Part shown: piece by piece, positions 1-9,756 of the stretch
Numbering within the stretch: position 1 is the first letter of the stretch
Layout: every line of letters starts with the position of its first letter
Source of the DNA: C-114 sp963719285
GTDB lineage: Bacteria > Chloroflexota > Limnocylindria > Limnocylindrales > CSP1-4
Length of the DNA: 64,000 bases
Assembly (NCBI GenBank): GCA_963719285.1
Contig: CAVRBO010000001.1
Location: forward strand, 868,001 to 932,000
Direction of reading: 5' to 3'
Notes under the pieces: model-generated
Told to the model about the DNA's origin: nothing
Databases searched by the model: none
Seen by the model: only the letters and a program-made list of their open reading frames with translations
Translations under genes and position numbers: made by a program

Positions 1-296
1 GTCGCCCGACGGCTCATGCGGCCGACCCGAGGGTTGGGCAGCGCACCTCTCCCCCCGGCGAACCGGGGTTGCACCCTCCTACTTGGCCTTGCTCCGGGTA
101 GAGTTTGCCGCGTTTCACTCCGTCCGCACCGGCACGTGGCCGGCTCGGACGGCATCGTCACTGTGGCACTGGTCCTCGCCTCACGGCGGACGGGCGTTAC
201 CCGCTACCCTGCGCTGAGGAGCTCGGACTTTCCTCGAGCCGCGTCCCGACCGAGGTCGAGCGCGACGCGCGGCCATCCGGCCGTCTCGCTGGCAGC
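1..296 (-). ncRNA. rnpB: RNase P RNA, 3' end off the window
   Basis: Catalytic RNA of RNase P, which matures the 5' ends of tRNAs. Read on the minus strand, the bacterial A-type signatures appear in order: GAGGAAAGTCC at 235-225, a GTGCCACAGTGACGA-like block near 155-170, and the highly conserved P8-P9/CR block GGCAAACTCTACCCGGAGC at 109-91, continuing as AAGGCCAAGTAGG to 78. The 5' boundary (about 296) is estimated from the room needed for P1-P3 and is uncertain by roughly 15 nt. The conserved 3' part (ACAGA...) is not seen, so the gene runs beyond base 1. It lies directly downstream of the RNase H remnant. No protein should be called on either strand here. Confidence 0.88.
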
Positions 297-303
297 GTCG
301 ATA

Positions 304-817
304 CTACCCGCCCGGCGGCCGAACGACGACCGACGCCGGTCCGCCGGCCAGGGCCCGGTCGATCGCCGCGTTGCACATCGCGTCGGCGGCGAAGTTCTCG
401 GCCCGCCGGACGTGCGCCGGCGGTCCATCGGTCGAACGTCCGCAGGATCCGCAGCGCTTCCGCGTGGAGTGGCTGGAGCTTCGCGTCCTTGACCCGCCAG
501 CGCCCGTGGAGCTGCTCGACGATGAGCATGGAATCGAGGAGCAGGCGCACCTCCCGGGCGCCCGAGCTCCCGGGCAAGCTCGAGCGCCCGGACGACCGCG
601 GTGTATTCGGCGACGTTGTTCGTCTGGATGCCGAGGTAGTCCGAGATCGATGCGTCCGGCGGTGCGGCCGGATCGAACGCGTCCGGGCGGGCGAGGTCGA
701 TCAGGACTGCCCCGGCCGAGGCCTGGCCGGGGTTCGCGCGCGAGGCGCCGTCCGTCCGGATGACGAACCCTGGGGCCGTCGACGACGGCCCCTCGAGAGC
801 GGGCCAGAACGTGTCGT
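304..817 (-). pseudogene. RNase HI-type protein, broken by two frame changes
   Basis: RNase H degrades the RNA strand of RNA/DNA hybrids. All four catalytic acidic positions are readable but spread over three frames: TDGASRANPG (first Asp) and NNVAEYTAVVRALELA (Glu) in one, LLLDSMLIVEQLHGRW (second Asp) in the next, and NFAADAMCNAAID (last Asp) up to the stop at 304-306 in the third. The first shift lies near 560, where CTCGGGCGCC would restore the frame as CTCGGCGCC. The second is near 425. No ATG, GTG or TTG is found between the sdhB stop and the first motif, so the start is unknown too. Intact catalytic motifs suggest sequence errors rather than decay. It follows sdhB directly and precedes rnpB. 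Confidence 0.75.
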
Positions 818-1618
818 TCAGCCCTTCGGCTCCGAAGGGAGCACCGGCAGCTCGACCCCGGCGGACGAGCCCGGCTTGCGCCCGCGCAGCTTCCGCCAGG
901 CCCACTGGAGCGGGTCGTAGTACACGTCCGCCACCCGCTCCTTGAGCGGGATGATCGCGTTGTCGGTGATCCTGATGTGCTCCGGGCAGACCTCGGTGCA
1001 GCACTTCGTGATGTTGCACAGGCCGATGCCGCCACCTTCCTTGAGGTACTCCCGGCGATCGGCCTGGTCCATCGGATGGAGCTCCAGCCCGGCCGTCCGG
1101 ACGAGGTAGCGGGGTCCCATGAAGGGCTGGCTGGTCTCGTGGTTCCGGAGGACGTGGCAGACGTCCTGGCACAGGAAGCACTCGATGCACTTGCGGTACT
1201 CCTGGACCCGCTCGATGTCCTCCTGCTGCCAGCGCCAGTCCTCCTGGGGGACGTCCTCGGGCGGGCTGAACGGCTCGATCGTCTTGTTCACCTCGTAGTT
1301 CCAGGAGACATCCGTGACGAGGTCGCGGATGTGCGGAAAGGCGCGCATCGGCTCGATGGTGATCGGCTGGTCGAGGTCGAAGTCCGAGAGCCGTGTCTTG
1401 CACATGAGGCTCGGTCGGCCGTCGACCTCGGCGCTGCACGAGCCGCACTTGGCCGCCTTGCAGTTCCAGCGCACGGCCAGGTCGGGCGCCTCGTGGCCCT
1501 GGATCCAGTGGACGGCGTCGAGGATGACCATCCCGTCCTCGACCGGGACGTCGAACTCGTCGTAATGGCCCGGCTCGCCCGGGCTGCCGCGGAAGACCCT
1601 CAGGTGGACGTCGGGCAT
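818..1618 (-). CDS. sdhB: Succinate dehydrogenase iron-sulfur subunit
   Basis: Carries electrons from the SdhA flavin through three Fe-S clusters to the quinone site of complex II. The 266-aa protein has the plant-ferredoxin type 2Fe-2S ligands C53, C58, C61 and C73. The C-terminal cluster cysteines are C144, C147, C150 and C154, then C201, C206/C207 and C211, with CNITKCC and CPEH spacing as expected for 4Fe-4S plus 3Fe-4S/4Fe-4S clusters. It is the last recognisable subunit of the icd-sdhC-sdhA-sdhB operon, 13 nt after sdhA. Its C-terminus is extended by a basic tail. The length and the partner genes resemble the actinobacterial Sdh1 complex. Confidence 0.95.
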   Translation of the reverse strand: MPDVHLRVFRGSPGEPGHYDEFDVPVEDGMVILDAVHWIQGHEAPDLAVRWNCKAAKCGSCSAEVDGRPSLMCKTRLSDFDLDQPITIEPMRAFPHIRDLVTDVSWNYEVNKTIEPFSPPEDVPQEDWRWQQEDIERVQEYRKCIECFLCQDVCHVLRNHETSQPFMGPRYLVRTAGLELHPMDQADRREYLKEGGGIGLCNITKCCTEVCPEHIRITDNAIIPLKERVADVYYDPLQWAWRKLRGRKPGSSAGVELPVLPSEPKG

Positions 1619-1631
1619 CGGTCGGTCGTCC

Positions 1632-3446
1632 TCAGTGCGCGCTGCCGAGCAGCGGGCGAAGCTCGTCGGGCACGACCGGCAAGGGCGTCGTCCGGACGGT
1701 CATCCGGCCCTCGGCGTCGCACGCGATGACGCTGTTGCTCGTGCCCCAGCGCGCGTCGGGCGCCGGGTAGTCGAGCCGGCTGTGGGCGCCGCGGCTCTCC
1801 TGGCGACCGAGGGCGCTGCGCGCGATGGCCTCTGAGACGATGAGCAGGTTACGCAGCTCGAACACGAGGTTCCAGCCCGGGTTGTAGGCCCGGCCGCCGG
1901 TGACCCGGATGCCGGCCCAGCGGGACCGCAGCTGGGCGAGGCAGTCAAGCGCCTCCTTCAGGTCGGCCTCGGTGCGGAAGATCCCGACCAGGCGACCCAT
2001 CGTCGATTGCAGGTCGCGCTGGATCGCATAGGGGTCCTCGCCGTCCGGTCGCTCGAGCGGCGCGGCGAGCTCGCCGATCGCCCGGGCGACCTCGTTGGGG
2101 TTCATGTACGGCGACACGTCCCGAGCGGCGGCATGGGCCGCCGCGCCCGCGCCGGTGCGCGCCCCGAACACGAGCAGGTCCGAGAGGGAGTTGCCGCCCA
2201 GCCGGTTCGCGCCGTGCATCCCGCCGGCGACCTCGCCCGCGGCGTACAGGCCGGCCACCGTCGTCGCGCCGGTCTCGGCGACGACTCGGATGCCGCCCAT
2301 CGCGTAGTGGGTCGTCGGGCCGACTTCCATCGGGCCGGTCGTGATGTCGACGTCGGCCAGCTCCTTGAACTGCTCGTACATCGAGGGCAGCTTGCGCCGG
2401 ACGTGATCCGGGGGCAGGTAGCTGATGTCGAGGAAGACGCCGCCGTGGGGCGATCCGCGGCCCTCCCGGACCTCCGTGTAGATGGCCCGGGCCACGTTGT
2501 CGCGGGTCGACAGCTCGGGCGGCCGCCGGGCGTCGGTGTCGCGCCCCTGCGACAGGGCCGTCACCCAGCGGGTGGCCTCCTCGTCGGTCGCCGCGTACTC
2601 CGCGCGACGGTCCTCCGGGAGGTAGCGCCACATGAACCGCTCGCCGGTCGCGTTGCGCAGGATGCCACCCTCCCCGCGCACGGCCTCGGTCACCAGCAGG
2701 CCGCGAACGCCCGGCGGCCAGACCATGCCGGTCGGGTGGAACTGGACGAACTCCATGTCGATGAGCTCGGCACCCGCCGCGTAGGCCAGGCCGAGCCCGT
2801 CGCCGCTGCATTCCCAGGAGTTCGAGGTGATCTCGTACGCCTTGCCGAAGCCGCCGGTGGCCAGGACGACCGCCTTGGCCGGGAACGCGATCGGCCGGCC
2901 GGTGGTCCGCCAGTAGCCGACCGCGCCGGTGACCCCGGCGCGGCCGGTCGAGAGGTGGGTGATCGTGCACTCCATGAACACCTCGATGCCGATGGCCACC
3001 GCGCGGTCCTGGAGCGTCCGGATCATCTCGAGCCCCGTCCGGTCGCCCACGTGGGCGAGGCGGGCATGCGTGTGCCCGCCGAACGGCCGCTGGAGTATCC
3101 GCCCGTCGCGGGTCCGGTCGAAGACCGCGCCCCACGTCTCGAGCTCACGCACGCGGTCCGGCGCCTCCAGTGCGTGGAGCTGGGCCATCCGCGGGTTGTT
3201 GAGCAGCTTGCCGCCGACCATCGTGTCCCGGAAGTGGACCTGCCACGAGTCGGCCTCCGCCACGTTGGCCAGCGCGGCCGCCACCCCGCCCTCGGCCATG
3301 ACAGTGTGGGCCTTGCCGAGGAGCGACTTGCAGACGAGCCCGACCGAGGCCCCGGCCGCCTTTGCCGCGATCGCCGCCCGCAGGCCCGCCCCGCCCGCTC
3401 CGATCACCAGGACGTCGTACGGATGCCGCTCCAGGGCGTCGTTCAC
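1632..3446 (-). CDS. sdhA: Succinate dehydrogenase/fumarate reductase flavoprotein subunit
   Basis: Catalytic flavoprotein of complex II, oxidising succinate to fumarate. The 604-aa product starts with a dinucleotide-binding fold (DVLVIGAGGAGLRAAIAA, about residues 11-28), followed by the FAD-attachment neighbourhood GGHTHARLAH, the substrate-capping HPTG motif and a C-terminal helical region. The GTG start at 3446 is preferred because it overlaps the stop of the membrane-subunit gene by 4 nt (GTGA), giving translational coupling. An open frame continues upstream but is only the shadow of that gene. It sits between the membrane anchor gene and sdhB in the TCA operon. Confidence 0.95.
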   Translation of the reverse strand: MNDALERHPYDVLVIGAGGAGLRAAIAAKAAGASVGLVCKSLLGKAHTVMAEGGVAAALANVAEADSWQVHFRDTMVGGKLLNNPRMAQLHALEAPDRVRELETWGAVFDRTRDGRILQRPFGGHTHARLAHVGDRTGLEMIRTLQDRAVAIGIEVFMECTITHLSTGRAGVTGAVGYWRTTGRPIAFPAKAVVLATGGFGKAYEITSNSWECSGDGLGLAYAAGAELIDMEFVQFHPTGMVWPPGVRGLLVTEAVRGEGGILRNATGERFMWRYLPEDRRAEYAATDEEATRWVTALSQGRDTDARRPPELSTRDNVARAIYTEVREGRGSPHGGVFLDISYLPPDHVRRKLPSMYEQFKELADVDITTGPMEVGPTTHYAMGGIRVVAETGATTVAGLYAAGEVAGGMHGANRLGGNSLSDLLVFGARTGAGAAAHAAARDVSPYMNPNEVARAIGELAAPLERPDGEDPYAIQRDLQSTMGRLVGIFRTEADLKEALDCLAQLRSRWAGIRVTGGRAYNPGWNLVFELRNLLIVSEAIARSALGRQESRGAHSRLDYPAPDARWGTSNSVIACDAEGRMTVRTTPLPVVPDELRPLLGSAH

Positions 3447-4237
3447 GGGTGGATCGACGGGTCGGTGATCACCCCGATCGCCAGCAGCCGGATGTAGAGG
3501 TCCGCGATCCCGACGCCGAGCAGGCTCCACCCGGCGAAGCGGATGTGATGGACGTTGAGGGCCGTCAGGCGCCGCCACAGGCGGCCCTGCGTCCGGGTCC
3601 GCGCCGTGCACGAGAAGCAGTCCAGGCGGCCCCCCGCGAAGTGACGAAGCGAGTTGCAGGACAGGGAGAAGCCGGTCAGCAGGATGAGGTCGGTGAACAG
3701 GATGACGTTGCCCAGGCCGAGCCGCCAGGCACCGTCGGGCCGGAGGGCGATGAACGCGTCGAGCCACAGGAAGAACAGCGGGATGAACTGGAGGTAGAGG
3801 AACACGCGGTGGAGGTTCTGGAGGATGAACGGGAATCCCGCCTCCATGCGGTAGCGCCGGTGGATCGTCGGCTCACCCACCGCGCAGGCCGGCGGATCGG
3901 CGAACAGCGAGCGGTAATAGCCCCGCCGGAATGCGTAGCAGGTCGTCCGGAACCCGAGGGGGATCCACAGGATGAGGATCGCCGGCGACAGCCAGGCCGG
4001 CAGCACGCCCACCCCGATCAACGGCGAGAAGAACGGCGAGAGGTAACCGTCGGCCTCGTACGGCGCACCGAAGACCGGGCCCCACAGGAACGCCGAGAAC
4101 AGCGTGTACAGGACGAAGATCGTGAGCCCGATGGCGACCATCGACGGTTCCCGGGACCAGCGGTCCCGGCGGCTCGTCGCCCCGAATCCCTTCCGAGCGG
4201 TGCCAGCCGGCTTGACCGGTGCCGTCGTCGCTGTCAT
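3443..4237 (-). CDS. sdhC: Succinate dehydrogenase membrane anchor, Sdh1 type
   Basis: Anchors the SdhAB dimer in the membrane and carries the quinone site. This 264-aa protein has five or so hydrophobic segments (VAIGLTIFVLYTLFSAFLW, then LSPAILILWIPLG, FLYLQFIPLFFLWLDAFI, VILFTDLILLTGFSL and SLLGVGIADLYIRLLAIGV). The landmarks PPACAV, LSCNSLRHFAGGRL and the final LYIRLL...DP resemble, from memory, the single anchor of mycobacterial Sdh1 rather than the small SdhC/SdhD pair of proteobacteria. The ATG at 4237 overlaps the icd stop (ATGA). Conserved His residues that could bind haem are present (HRVF, RHF, HHIRF), but haem binding is inference. Confidence 0.85.
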   Translation of the reverse strand: MTATTAPVKPAGTARKGFGATSRRDRWSREPSMVAIGLTIFVLYTLFSAFLWGPVFGAPYEADGYLSPFFSPLIGVGVLPAWLSPAILILWIPLGFRTTCYAFRRGYYRSLFADPPACAVGEPTIHRRYRMEAGFPFILQNLHRVFLYLQFIPLFFLWLDAFIALRPDGAWRLGLGNVILFTDLILLTGFSLSCNSLRHFAGGRLDCFSCTARTRTQGRLWRRLTALNVHHIRFAGWSLLGVGIADLYIRLLAIGVITDPSIHP

Positions 4238-5253
4238 CGAGCGTCCCCGGCGACGCGCGCCGCGACAGCCGCGCCGAAGGCCGCCGTGCCGGCCGAGCCG
4301 CCCATGTCGTAGGTGACCGTCCGGCCCTCCCCGATGACGTCGCGGATGGCCCGCTCGACCCGCTCCGCGGCCGTCATCTCGCCGAGGTGGCGGAGCATGA
4401 GCGCTCCGGACAGGATGAGCGCGGTCGGATTGGCCTTGTCCTGGCCGGCGTGCTTGGGCGCCGATCCATGAACAGGCTCGAAGACCGCCGCTTCGAGCCC
4501 GATGTTCGCACCGGGCGCCACGCCCAAGCCCCCGACGAGCCCGGCGGCGAGGTCGCTCACGATGTCGCCGTAGAGGTTCGGCAGGACGAGCACGTCGTAC
4601 AGCTCGGGCTTCTGGACGAGCTGCATGCACATGTTGTCGACGATCCGGTCCTCGAACTCGACGCCGCGGCCCTCGTACGTCGCCGCCACGTCGCGGCACG
4701 ACTCCAGGAAGAGGCCGTCGGACAGCTTCATGATGTTCGCCTTGTGGACCGCGGTCACCTTGTGGCGGCCGTTGGCGATCGCGTACTCGAACGCGTATCG
4801 GGCGATCCGCTCGGACGCGGCCCGGGTGATGATCTTGATGCTCTCGGCCGCATCTGGCCCGACCATGTGCTCGATGCCGGCGTAGAGGTCCTCCGTGTTC
4901 TCCCGGACGATGACGAGGTCGACGTCCTCGTAGCGCGTGTCGAGGCCCTTCATCGAGCGGGCGGGCCGGACGTTCGCGTACAGGGCGAGCGCCTGCCGGA
5001 GGGCGACGTTCACGCTCCGGAACCCCTCCCCGACCGGCGTCGTGATGGGGCCCTTGAGCGCGACCCGGTCGGTCCGGATCGACTCGATGACATGATCCGG
5101 GAGTGGCGTCCCGTACTCGGCGATGACGCCCTCGCCGGCGTCGACCACGTGCCACTCGAAGGTGACCCCGGTCGCCTCGAGGACCAGTCGCGCCGCCGCC
5201 GCGATCTCCGGTCCGATGCCGTCCCCGGGGATGAGGGTGACACGGTGGGCCAT
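4234..5253 (-). CDS. icd: NAD-dependent isocitrate/isopropylmalate dehydrogenase family enzyme
   Basis: Most likely oxidatively decarboxylates isocitrate to 2-oxoglutarate. The 339-aa protein begins with the family signature LIPGDGIGPEI and carries RPARSMKGLD and VIVRENTEDLYAGIEH. It also has the lysine segment VHKANIMK and the metal-binding DNMCMQLV and NLYGDIVSDLAAGLVGG segments. Family members of this length include NAD-isocitrate dehydrogenase and 3-isopropylmalate dehydrogenase. The sequence type and the position as first gene of the sdh operon favour isocitrate. A TAGGAT box ends only 6 nt before the ATG, so the message may be leaderless. Confidence 0.85.
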   Translation of the reverse strand: MAHRVTLIPGDGIGPEIAAAARLVLEATGVTFEWHVVDAGEGVIAEYGTPLPDHVIESIRTDRVALKGPITTPVGEGFRSVNVALRQALALYANVRPARSMKGLDTRYEDVDLVIVRENTEDLYAGIEHMVGPDAAESIKIITRAASERIARYAFEYAIANGRHKVTAVHKANIMKLSDGLFLESCRDVAATYEGRGVEFEDRIVDNMCMQLVQKPELYDVLVLPNLYGDIVSDLAAGLVGGLGVAPGANIGLEAAVFEPVHGSAPKHAGQDKANPTALILSGALMLRHLGEMTAAERVERAIRDVIGEGRTVTYDMGGSAGTAAFGAAVAARVAGDAR

Positions 5254-5439
5254 GCCCGAATCCTACAGGACGAGCCCCACCTCCGACGGGCGCGGGGAGA
5301 CCGGCCGCCGATGGCACAGCCCGGTGGGTCCCGCGTTACGATGGCGCCGTCCCGTTCACGACCCGCGCCGACCTGTGGCCAGGGTCCGACCCGTGCTCGC
5401 CGACCCTGCGACACGGCCTCCCGAACTCCCGGAGTCAGC
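5254..5439. promoter_or_regulatory. Divergent icd / sucC control region
   Basis: This 186-nt gap separates the minus-strand icd-sdh operon from plus-strand sucCD. On the minus strand TAGGAT (5265-5260) matches the TANNNT -10 pattern and ends 6 nt before the icd ATG, which predicts a leaderless transcript. On the plus strand TACGAT (5337-5342) is the best -10 candidate and leaves about a 90-nt sucC leader. No convincing -35 is visible for either, and no clear Shine-Dalgarno precedes the sucC GTG. Placement between two TCA units suggests shared control, which is inference. Confidence 0.35.
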
Positions 5440-6611
<1,172 letters not shown>

Positions 6612-6615
<4 letters not shown>

Positions 6616-7493
6616 GCATCCTCGTGGGGCGCGACACGCGTCTCGTCGTCCAGGGCATCACCGGCCGCGAGGGCGACTTCCACTCGAGGGCGATGCTCGA
6701 CTACGGCACTCCGATCGTCGCCGGCATGACGCCCGGCAAGGGCGGCCAGATGGCTCTCGACGGCCGCGTCCCGGTCTTCGACACGGTCGCCGACGCCGTC
6801 CGCGAGACCGGCGCCAACACCAGTTGCATCTACGTCCCGGCGGCGGGCGCGCCGGACGCGATCCTGGAGGCCGTGGGGGCGGGCATCGCGACGATCTTCT
6901 GCATCACCGAAGGGATCCCGACCCTCGACATGCTCACCACGGTCGAGGCGGTCCGCCAGGCGGGCGCGCGACTCATCGGCCCCAACTGCCCGGGGGCGAC
7001 CTCGCCCGGCCGGGCCAAGGTCGGGATCATCCCCGGGTCGATCCACCGGGAGGGCCGGGTCGGGGTCGTTTCGCGCTCCGGGACCCTGACCTACGAGGCG
7101 GTCCAGGCGATGACCGACGCCGGGATCGGCCAGTCGACCTGCGTGGGCATCGGCGGCGACCCGATCATCGGCACCCAATTCGTGGACATCCTCGAGCTGT
7201 TCGCGGCCGACCCCGAGACGGATGCGATCGTGCTCATCGGCGAGATCGGCGGAGCCGCCGAGGAAGAGGCCGCCGCGTGGGCGAAGGCGCACCTGGCGGG
7301 CCGCCCGATGGCCGCCTTCATCGCCGGCCGGACCGCGCCCGAGGGCCGCCGGATGGGCCATGCGGGCGCGATCATCAGTGGCGGCGCCGGGACGGCCGCG
7401 GGCAAGGTCGCCGCCCTCGAGGATGCCGGGATCCGCGTCGCCGGATCGCCCACCGAACTGCCGGCGCTCCTGCGCGCCGCCGGCTTCCACTGA
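6612..7493 (+). CDS. sucD: Succinyl-CoA synthetase alpha subunit
   Basis: CoA-binding, phosphohistidine-forming partner of SucC. The 293-aa protein shows the CoA site (QGITGREGDFHSRAM near residues 14-28), IYVPAAGA, the GPNCPG motif and the active-site His in GRRMGHAGAIISGG (about residue 250). The start is a GTG inside the sucC stop codon. The gene is full length for the family. Together with the methylmalonyl-CoA genes 2 kb away it closes the route from propionyl-CoA to succinate. Confidence 0.95.
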
Positions 7494-7504
7494 GAGGAGG
7501 CCCG

Positions 7505-7975
7505 ATGGACGTCGCCGATGTCCGGTTCCTGTTCGCATACGACCGCTGGGCGACCGGGAAGGTCCTGACGGTCGCGGCGATGGTGCCGCTCGACGAGTGG
7601 GCGGAGTCGAACCGGGTCGACCGGCGCGGTCTGGGCGGGATCCTGACCCACGCGCTGGGCGCGCATGAACGCTGGCGGGCGGACTGGCAGGGGCTCGACA
7701 GCCCGTTCCGGCGCGAGGCCGGTCCCCTGCCGTCGGTGGCCGAGCTCGTCGACGCCTGGGCCGCCGAGTGGGCCGGGCTGGACGCCTACCTGGCATCGCT
7801 CACGGATGCCGACGTCCGGGCCGCCTTCGGCGACACGACCCTGTGGCGGACGATGGCCCACGTCGTCAACCACGGGACCCAGCATCGGAGCGAAGCGGCT
7901 GTCCTGCTCACGATCACCGGCCACTCGCCCGGGGACCTCGACCTGATCGACTTCGCGCCGGTCACGGGCGGCTGA
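7505..7975 (+). CDS. DinB-family protein
   Basis: Members of the DinB/YfiT superfamily are four-helix-bundle proteins that usually bind a metal with three His residues; many are thiol-dependent transferases, others have no known role. This 156-aa protein begins FLFAYDRWA, has H in LTHALGAHERW (about 50-60) and the C-terminal MAHVVNHGTQHRSEAAVLL (about 120-138), consistent with the three-His site. A good Shine-Dalgarno (GAGAGGAGG) precedes the ATG at 7505, 11 nt after sucD, so it is probably co-transcribed. The substrate cannot be inferred. Confidence 0.8.
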   Translation: MDVADVRFLFAYDRWATGKVLTVAAMVPLDEWAESNRVDRRGLGGILTHALGAHERWRADWQGLDSPFRREAGPLPSVAELVDAWAAEWAGLDAYLASLTDADVRAAFGDTTLWRTMAHVVNHGTQHRSEAAVLLTITGHSPGDLDLIDFAPVTGG

Positions 7976-7977
7976 CT

Positions 7978-8448
7978 GTGCCGACGCTGATGGATCTCGT
8001 GGCCGGCGACCTGCGTGAGATCCTGCTCGTCATCGCGGTCGACGACTGGGACGCACTGGCGGACCGGACCCGGTTCGCCGCGTTCCTGTCCATGGGCGGC
8101 GGGCTCGATCCGACCTGGCTCGACCTCTTCTCCGAGGCCTGCCGCGACGTCACCGGGTCGGGCGACCCGGTCGATTTCATCGATGCCCGGCGCGAGCTCG
8201 ATGGTCCGGGCGACATCGGCGAACGGACGATCGAGCGCGTCGACGAGCGCTGGATCGGGGCGGTGGCCCGGGTCGCCGACCACGACGTCGACCGCGTCGC
8301 CGGTCGCTGGGTCGACCTGCTCGACGAGGAGTTCGGCGCGCTCCCGCGCGAGGACAAGCCGTGGATCCGCCAGCTGGCGGCCGACCTGGTCGACTTCGCC
8401 CGCTCGGCCGACAGCAGTCCGGACGTGCTGTTCACCTGGTCGCTGTGA
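7978..8448 (+). CDS. Hypothetical protein, 156 aa
   Basis: Not recognised. The protein is soluble, acidic and helical, with several WxDL-type segments (DDWDALADRTRF, GRWVDLLDEEFG) and no signal peptide or membrane segment. GTG at 7978 lies 2 nt after the DinB stop. An internal ATG at 7990 is an alternative. Its stop overlaps the GTG of the next ABC ATPase gene, so the three genes form a tightly coupled unit behind sucCD. Codon use (G/C at third positions) supports real coding. A regulator or partner of the ATPase is possible but unproven. Confidence 0.65.
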   Translation: MPTLMDLVAGDLREILLVIAVDDWDALADRTRFAAFLSMGGGLDPTWLDLFSEACRDVTGSGDPVDFIDARRELDGPGDIGERTIERVDERWIGAVARVADHDVDRVAGRWVDLLDEEFGALPREDKPWIRQLAADLVDFARSADSSPDVLFTWSL

Positions 8449-9233
8449 GCGAGCCGGTCCTCCGGCTCGACGGCGCGGGCGTCCGCCGGTCGGGGCACTG
8501 GATCCTGGAGTCGATCGACTGGACCGTGAACCCAGGCGAGCGGTGGGTCGTGGTCGGACCGAACGGCGCAGGCAAGACGACCCTGCTCGCGATCGCCTCC
8601 ACCTACCTGTGGCCGACCGTCGGAAGCGTGGAGGTCCTGGGCTGGCGGATCGGCCGGGTGGATGCGCGCGAGCTGCGCCGCCGAGTCGGCTACGTGAGCG
8701 CCTCGCTCGGCGAGCAGTTCGACGGCGACCTGCGGGTCCTCGACCTGGTCGTGAGCGCCCGGGATGCGGCCCTCGCGCCGTGGTGGGGGCGGTTCGGCGA
8801 CGACGACCGGTCGCGTGCTCTCGACTGCCTCACCCGGATGGGCTGCGCTCCCCTCGCCGAGCGATCGTTCGGCAGCCTGTCGTCCGGGGAGCGCCAGCGG
8901 GTCCAGATCGCCCGGACCCTCATGACCTCGCCGGACCTCCTCCTCCTCGACGAGCCGGCCGCCGGCCTCGACCTGGGCGCGCGTGAAGACCTCATCGAGC
9001 GCCTCACCGCGCTCGCCGGCTCGCCGTCACCGGCGGGCATCGCGATGGTGACCCACCATCTCGAGGAGATCCCACCGGGCTTCGGGCACGCGCTGGTGCT
9101 GGCCGATGGTCGATGTGTCGCGGCCGGGCCGGTCGAGGCCGCGCTCTCCGCGGCGACGCTCTCCGCCGCGTACGGTCTGGATCTCCATCTCGAGATGGCC
9201 GCCGGTCGCTATCACGCCCATCGCGCCGGCTGA
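8445..9233 (+). CDS. Orphan ABC-type ATPase
   Basis: A 262-aa ABC ATPase with Walker A GPNGAGKTT (about residues 39-47), the signature LSSGERQRVQIART (about 144-157), Walker B DLLLLDEPAAGLD and the switch His in VTHHLEEI. Length and sequence resemble single-domain ATPases of the molybdate/iron-complex type (YlmA or ModF-like). No permease or binding protein is encoded nearby, so it may energise a transporter encoded elsewhere or act as a non-transport ABC protein. It starts at a GTG that overlaps the previous stop (GTGA). Confidence 0.85.
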   Translation: MSEPVLRLDGAGVRRSGHWILESIDWTVNPGERWVVVGPNGAGKTTLLAIASTYLWPTVGSVEVLGWRIGRVDARELRRRVGYVSASLGEQFDGDLRVLDLVVSARDAALAPWWGRFGDDDRSRALDCLTRMGCAPLAERSFGSLSSGERQRVQIARTLMTSPDLLLLDEPAAGLDLGAREDLIERLTALAGSPSPAGIAMVTHHLEEIPPGFGHALVLADGRCVAAGPVEAALSAATLSAAYGLDLHLEMAAGRYHAHRAG

Positions 9234-9259
9234 CCCGGCTCTCGGGTCCCGGGGACGCG

Positions 9260-9745
9260 CTAGGCCGTCGCGAGACCGAGCGATCGCCAGGCCGGGCCGC
9301 CGGGCGCTTCGATGAGTTCCACGAGGACGCCGTGGCACGACCGCGGGTGGAGGAACGCGACCGGCCCCTCGGCGCCCCTCCGCGGCGCGCTGTCGATGAG
9401 CTCGACGCCCTCGATCGCGAGCCGGGTCAGTTCCGCGGCCAGGTCGGCGACCTCGAGGCAGACATGATGGAAGCCCTCGCCCTTGCTCGCGAGGAAGCGC
9501 GCGACGCCCGTGGTCTCGTCGGTCGGGCAGACGAGTTCGATCTTCGACTCCCCGACCGTGAGGAACGCGATCCGGACGTGGTCGGAGACGATGTCCTGGA
9601 CCATGTCGAGGGGCAGCCCGAGCACGTCGCGGTAGAACCCCAGGGATGCTTCCAGGTCGCGCACGACGACCGCGACGTGGTGGACGCGCCCGAACCGGCG
9701 CATGTCCGCGGGTCGGGCGTGCGACTCGCCCGCCAGGGACGGCAT
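9260..9745 (-). CDS. mce: Methylmalonyl-CoA epimerase
   Basis: Converts (S)- to (R)-methylmalonyl-CoA for the mutase. The 161-aa protein is a vicinal-oxygen-chelate fold with two beta-alpha-beta modules. Metal ligands are visible in VHHVAVVVRDLE (His about 22), GFHHVCLEVADL (His about 96) and the final VLVELIE (Glu). A strong GAGGAGG stands 6 nt before the ATG at 9745. It lies 11 nt downstream of the mutase gene on the same strand and is the last gene of the propionate module. Confidence 0.93.
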   Translation of the reverse strand: MPSLAGESHARPADMRRFGRVHHVAVVVRDLEASLGFYRDVLGLPLDMVQDIVSDHVRIAFLTVGESKIELVCPTDETTGVARFLASKGEGFHHVCLEVADLAAELTRLAIEGVELIDSAPRRGAEGPVAFLHPRSCHGVLVELIEAPGGPAWRSLGLATA

Positions 9746-9756
9746 CGTCGACCTCC

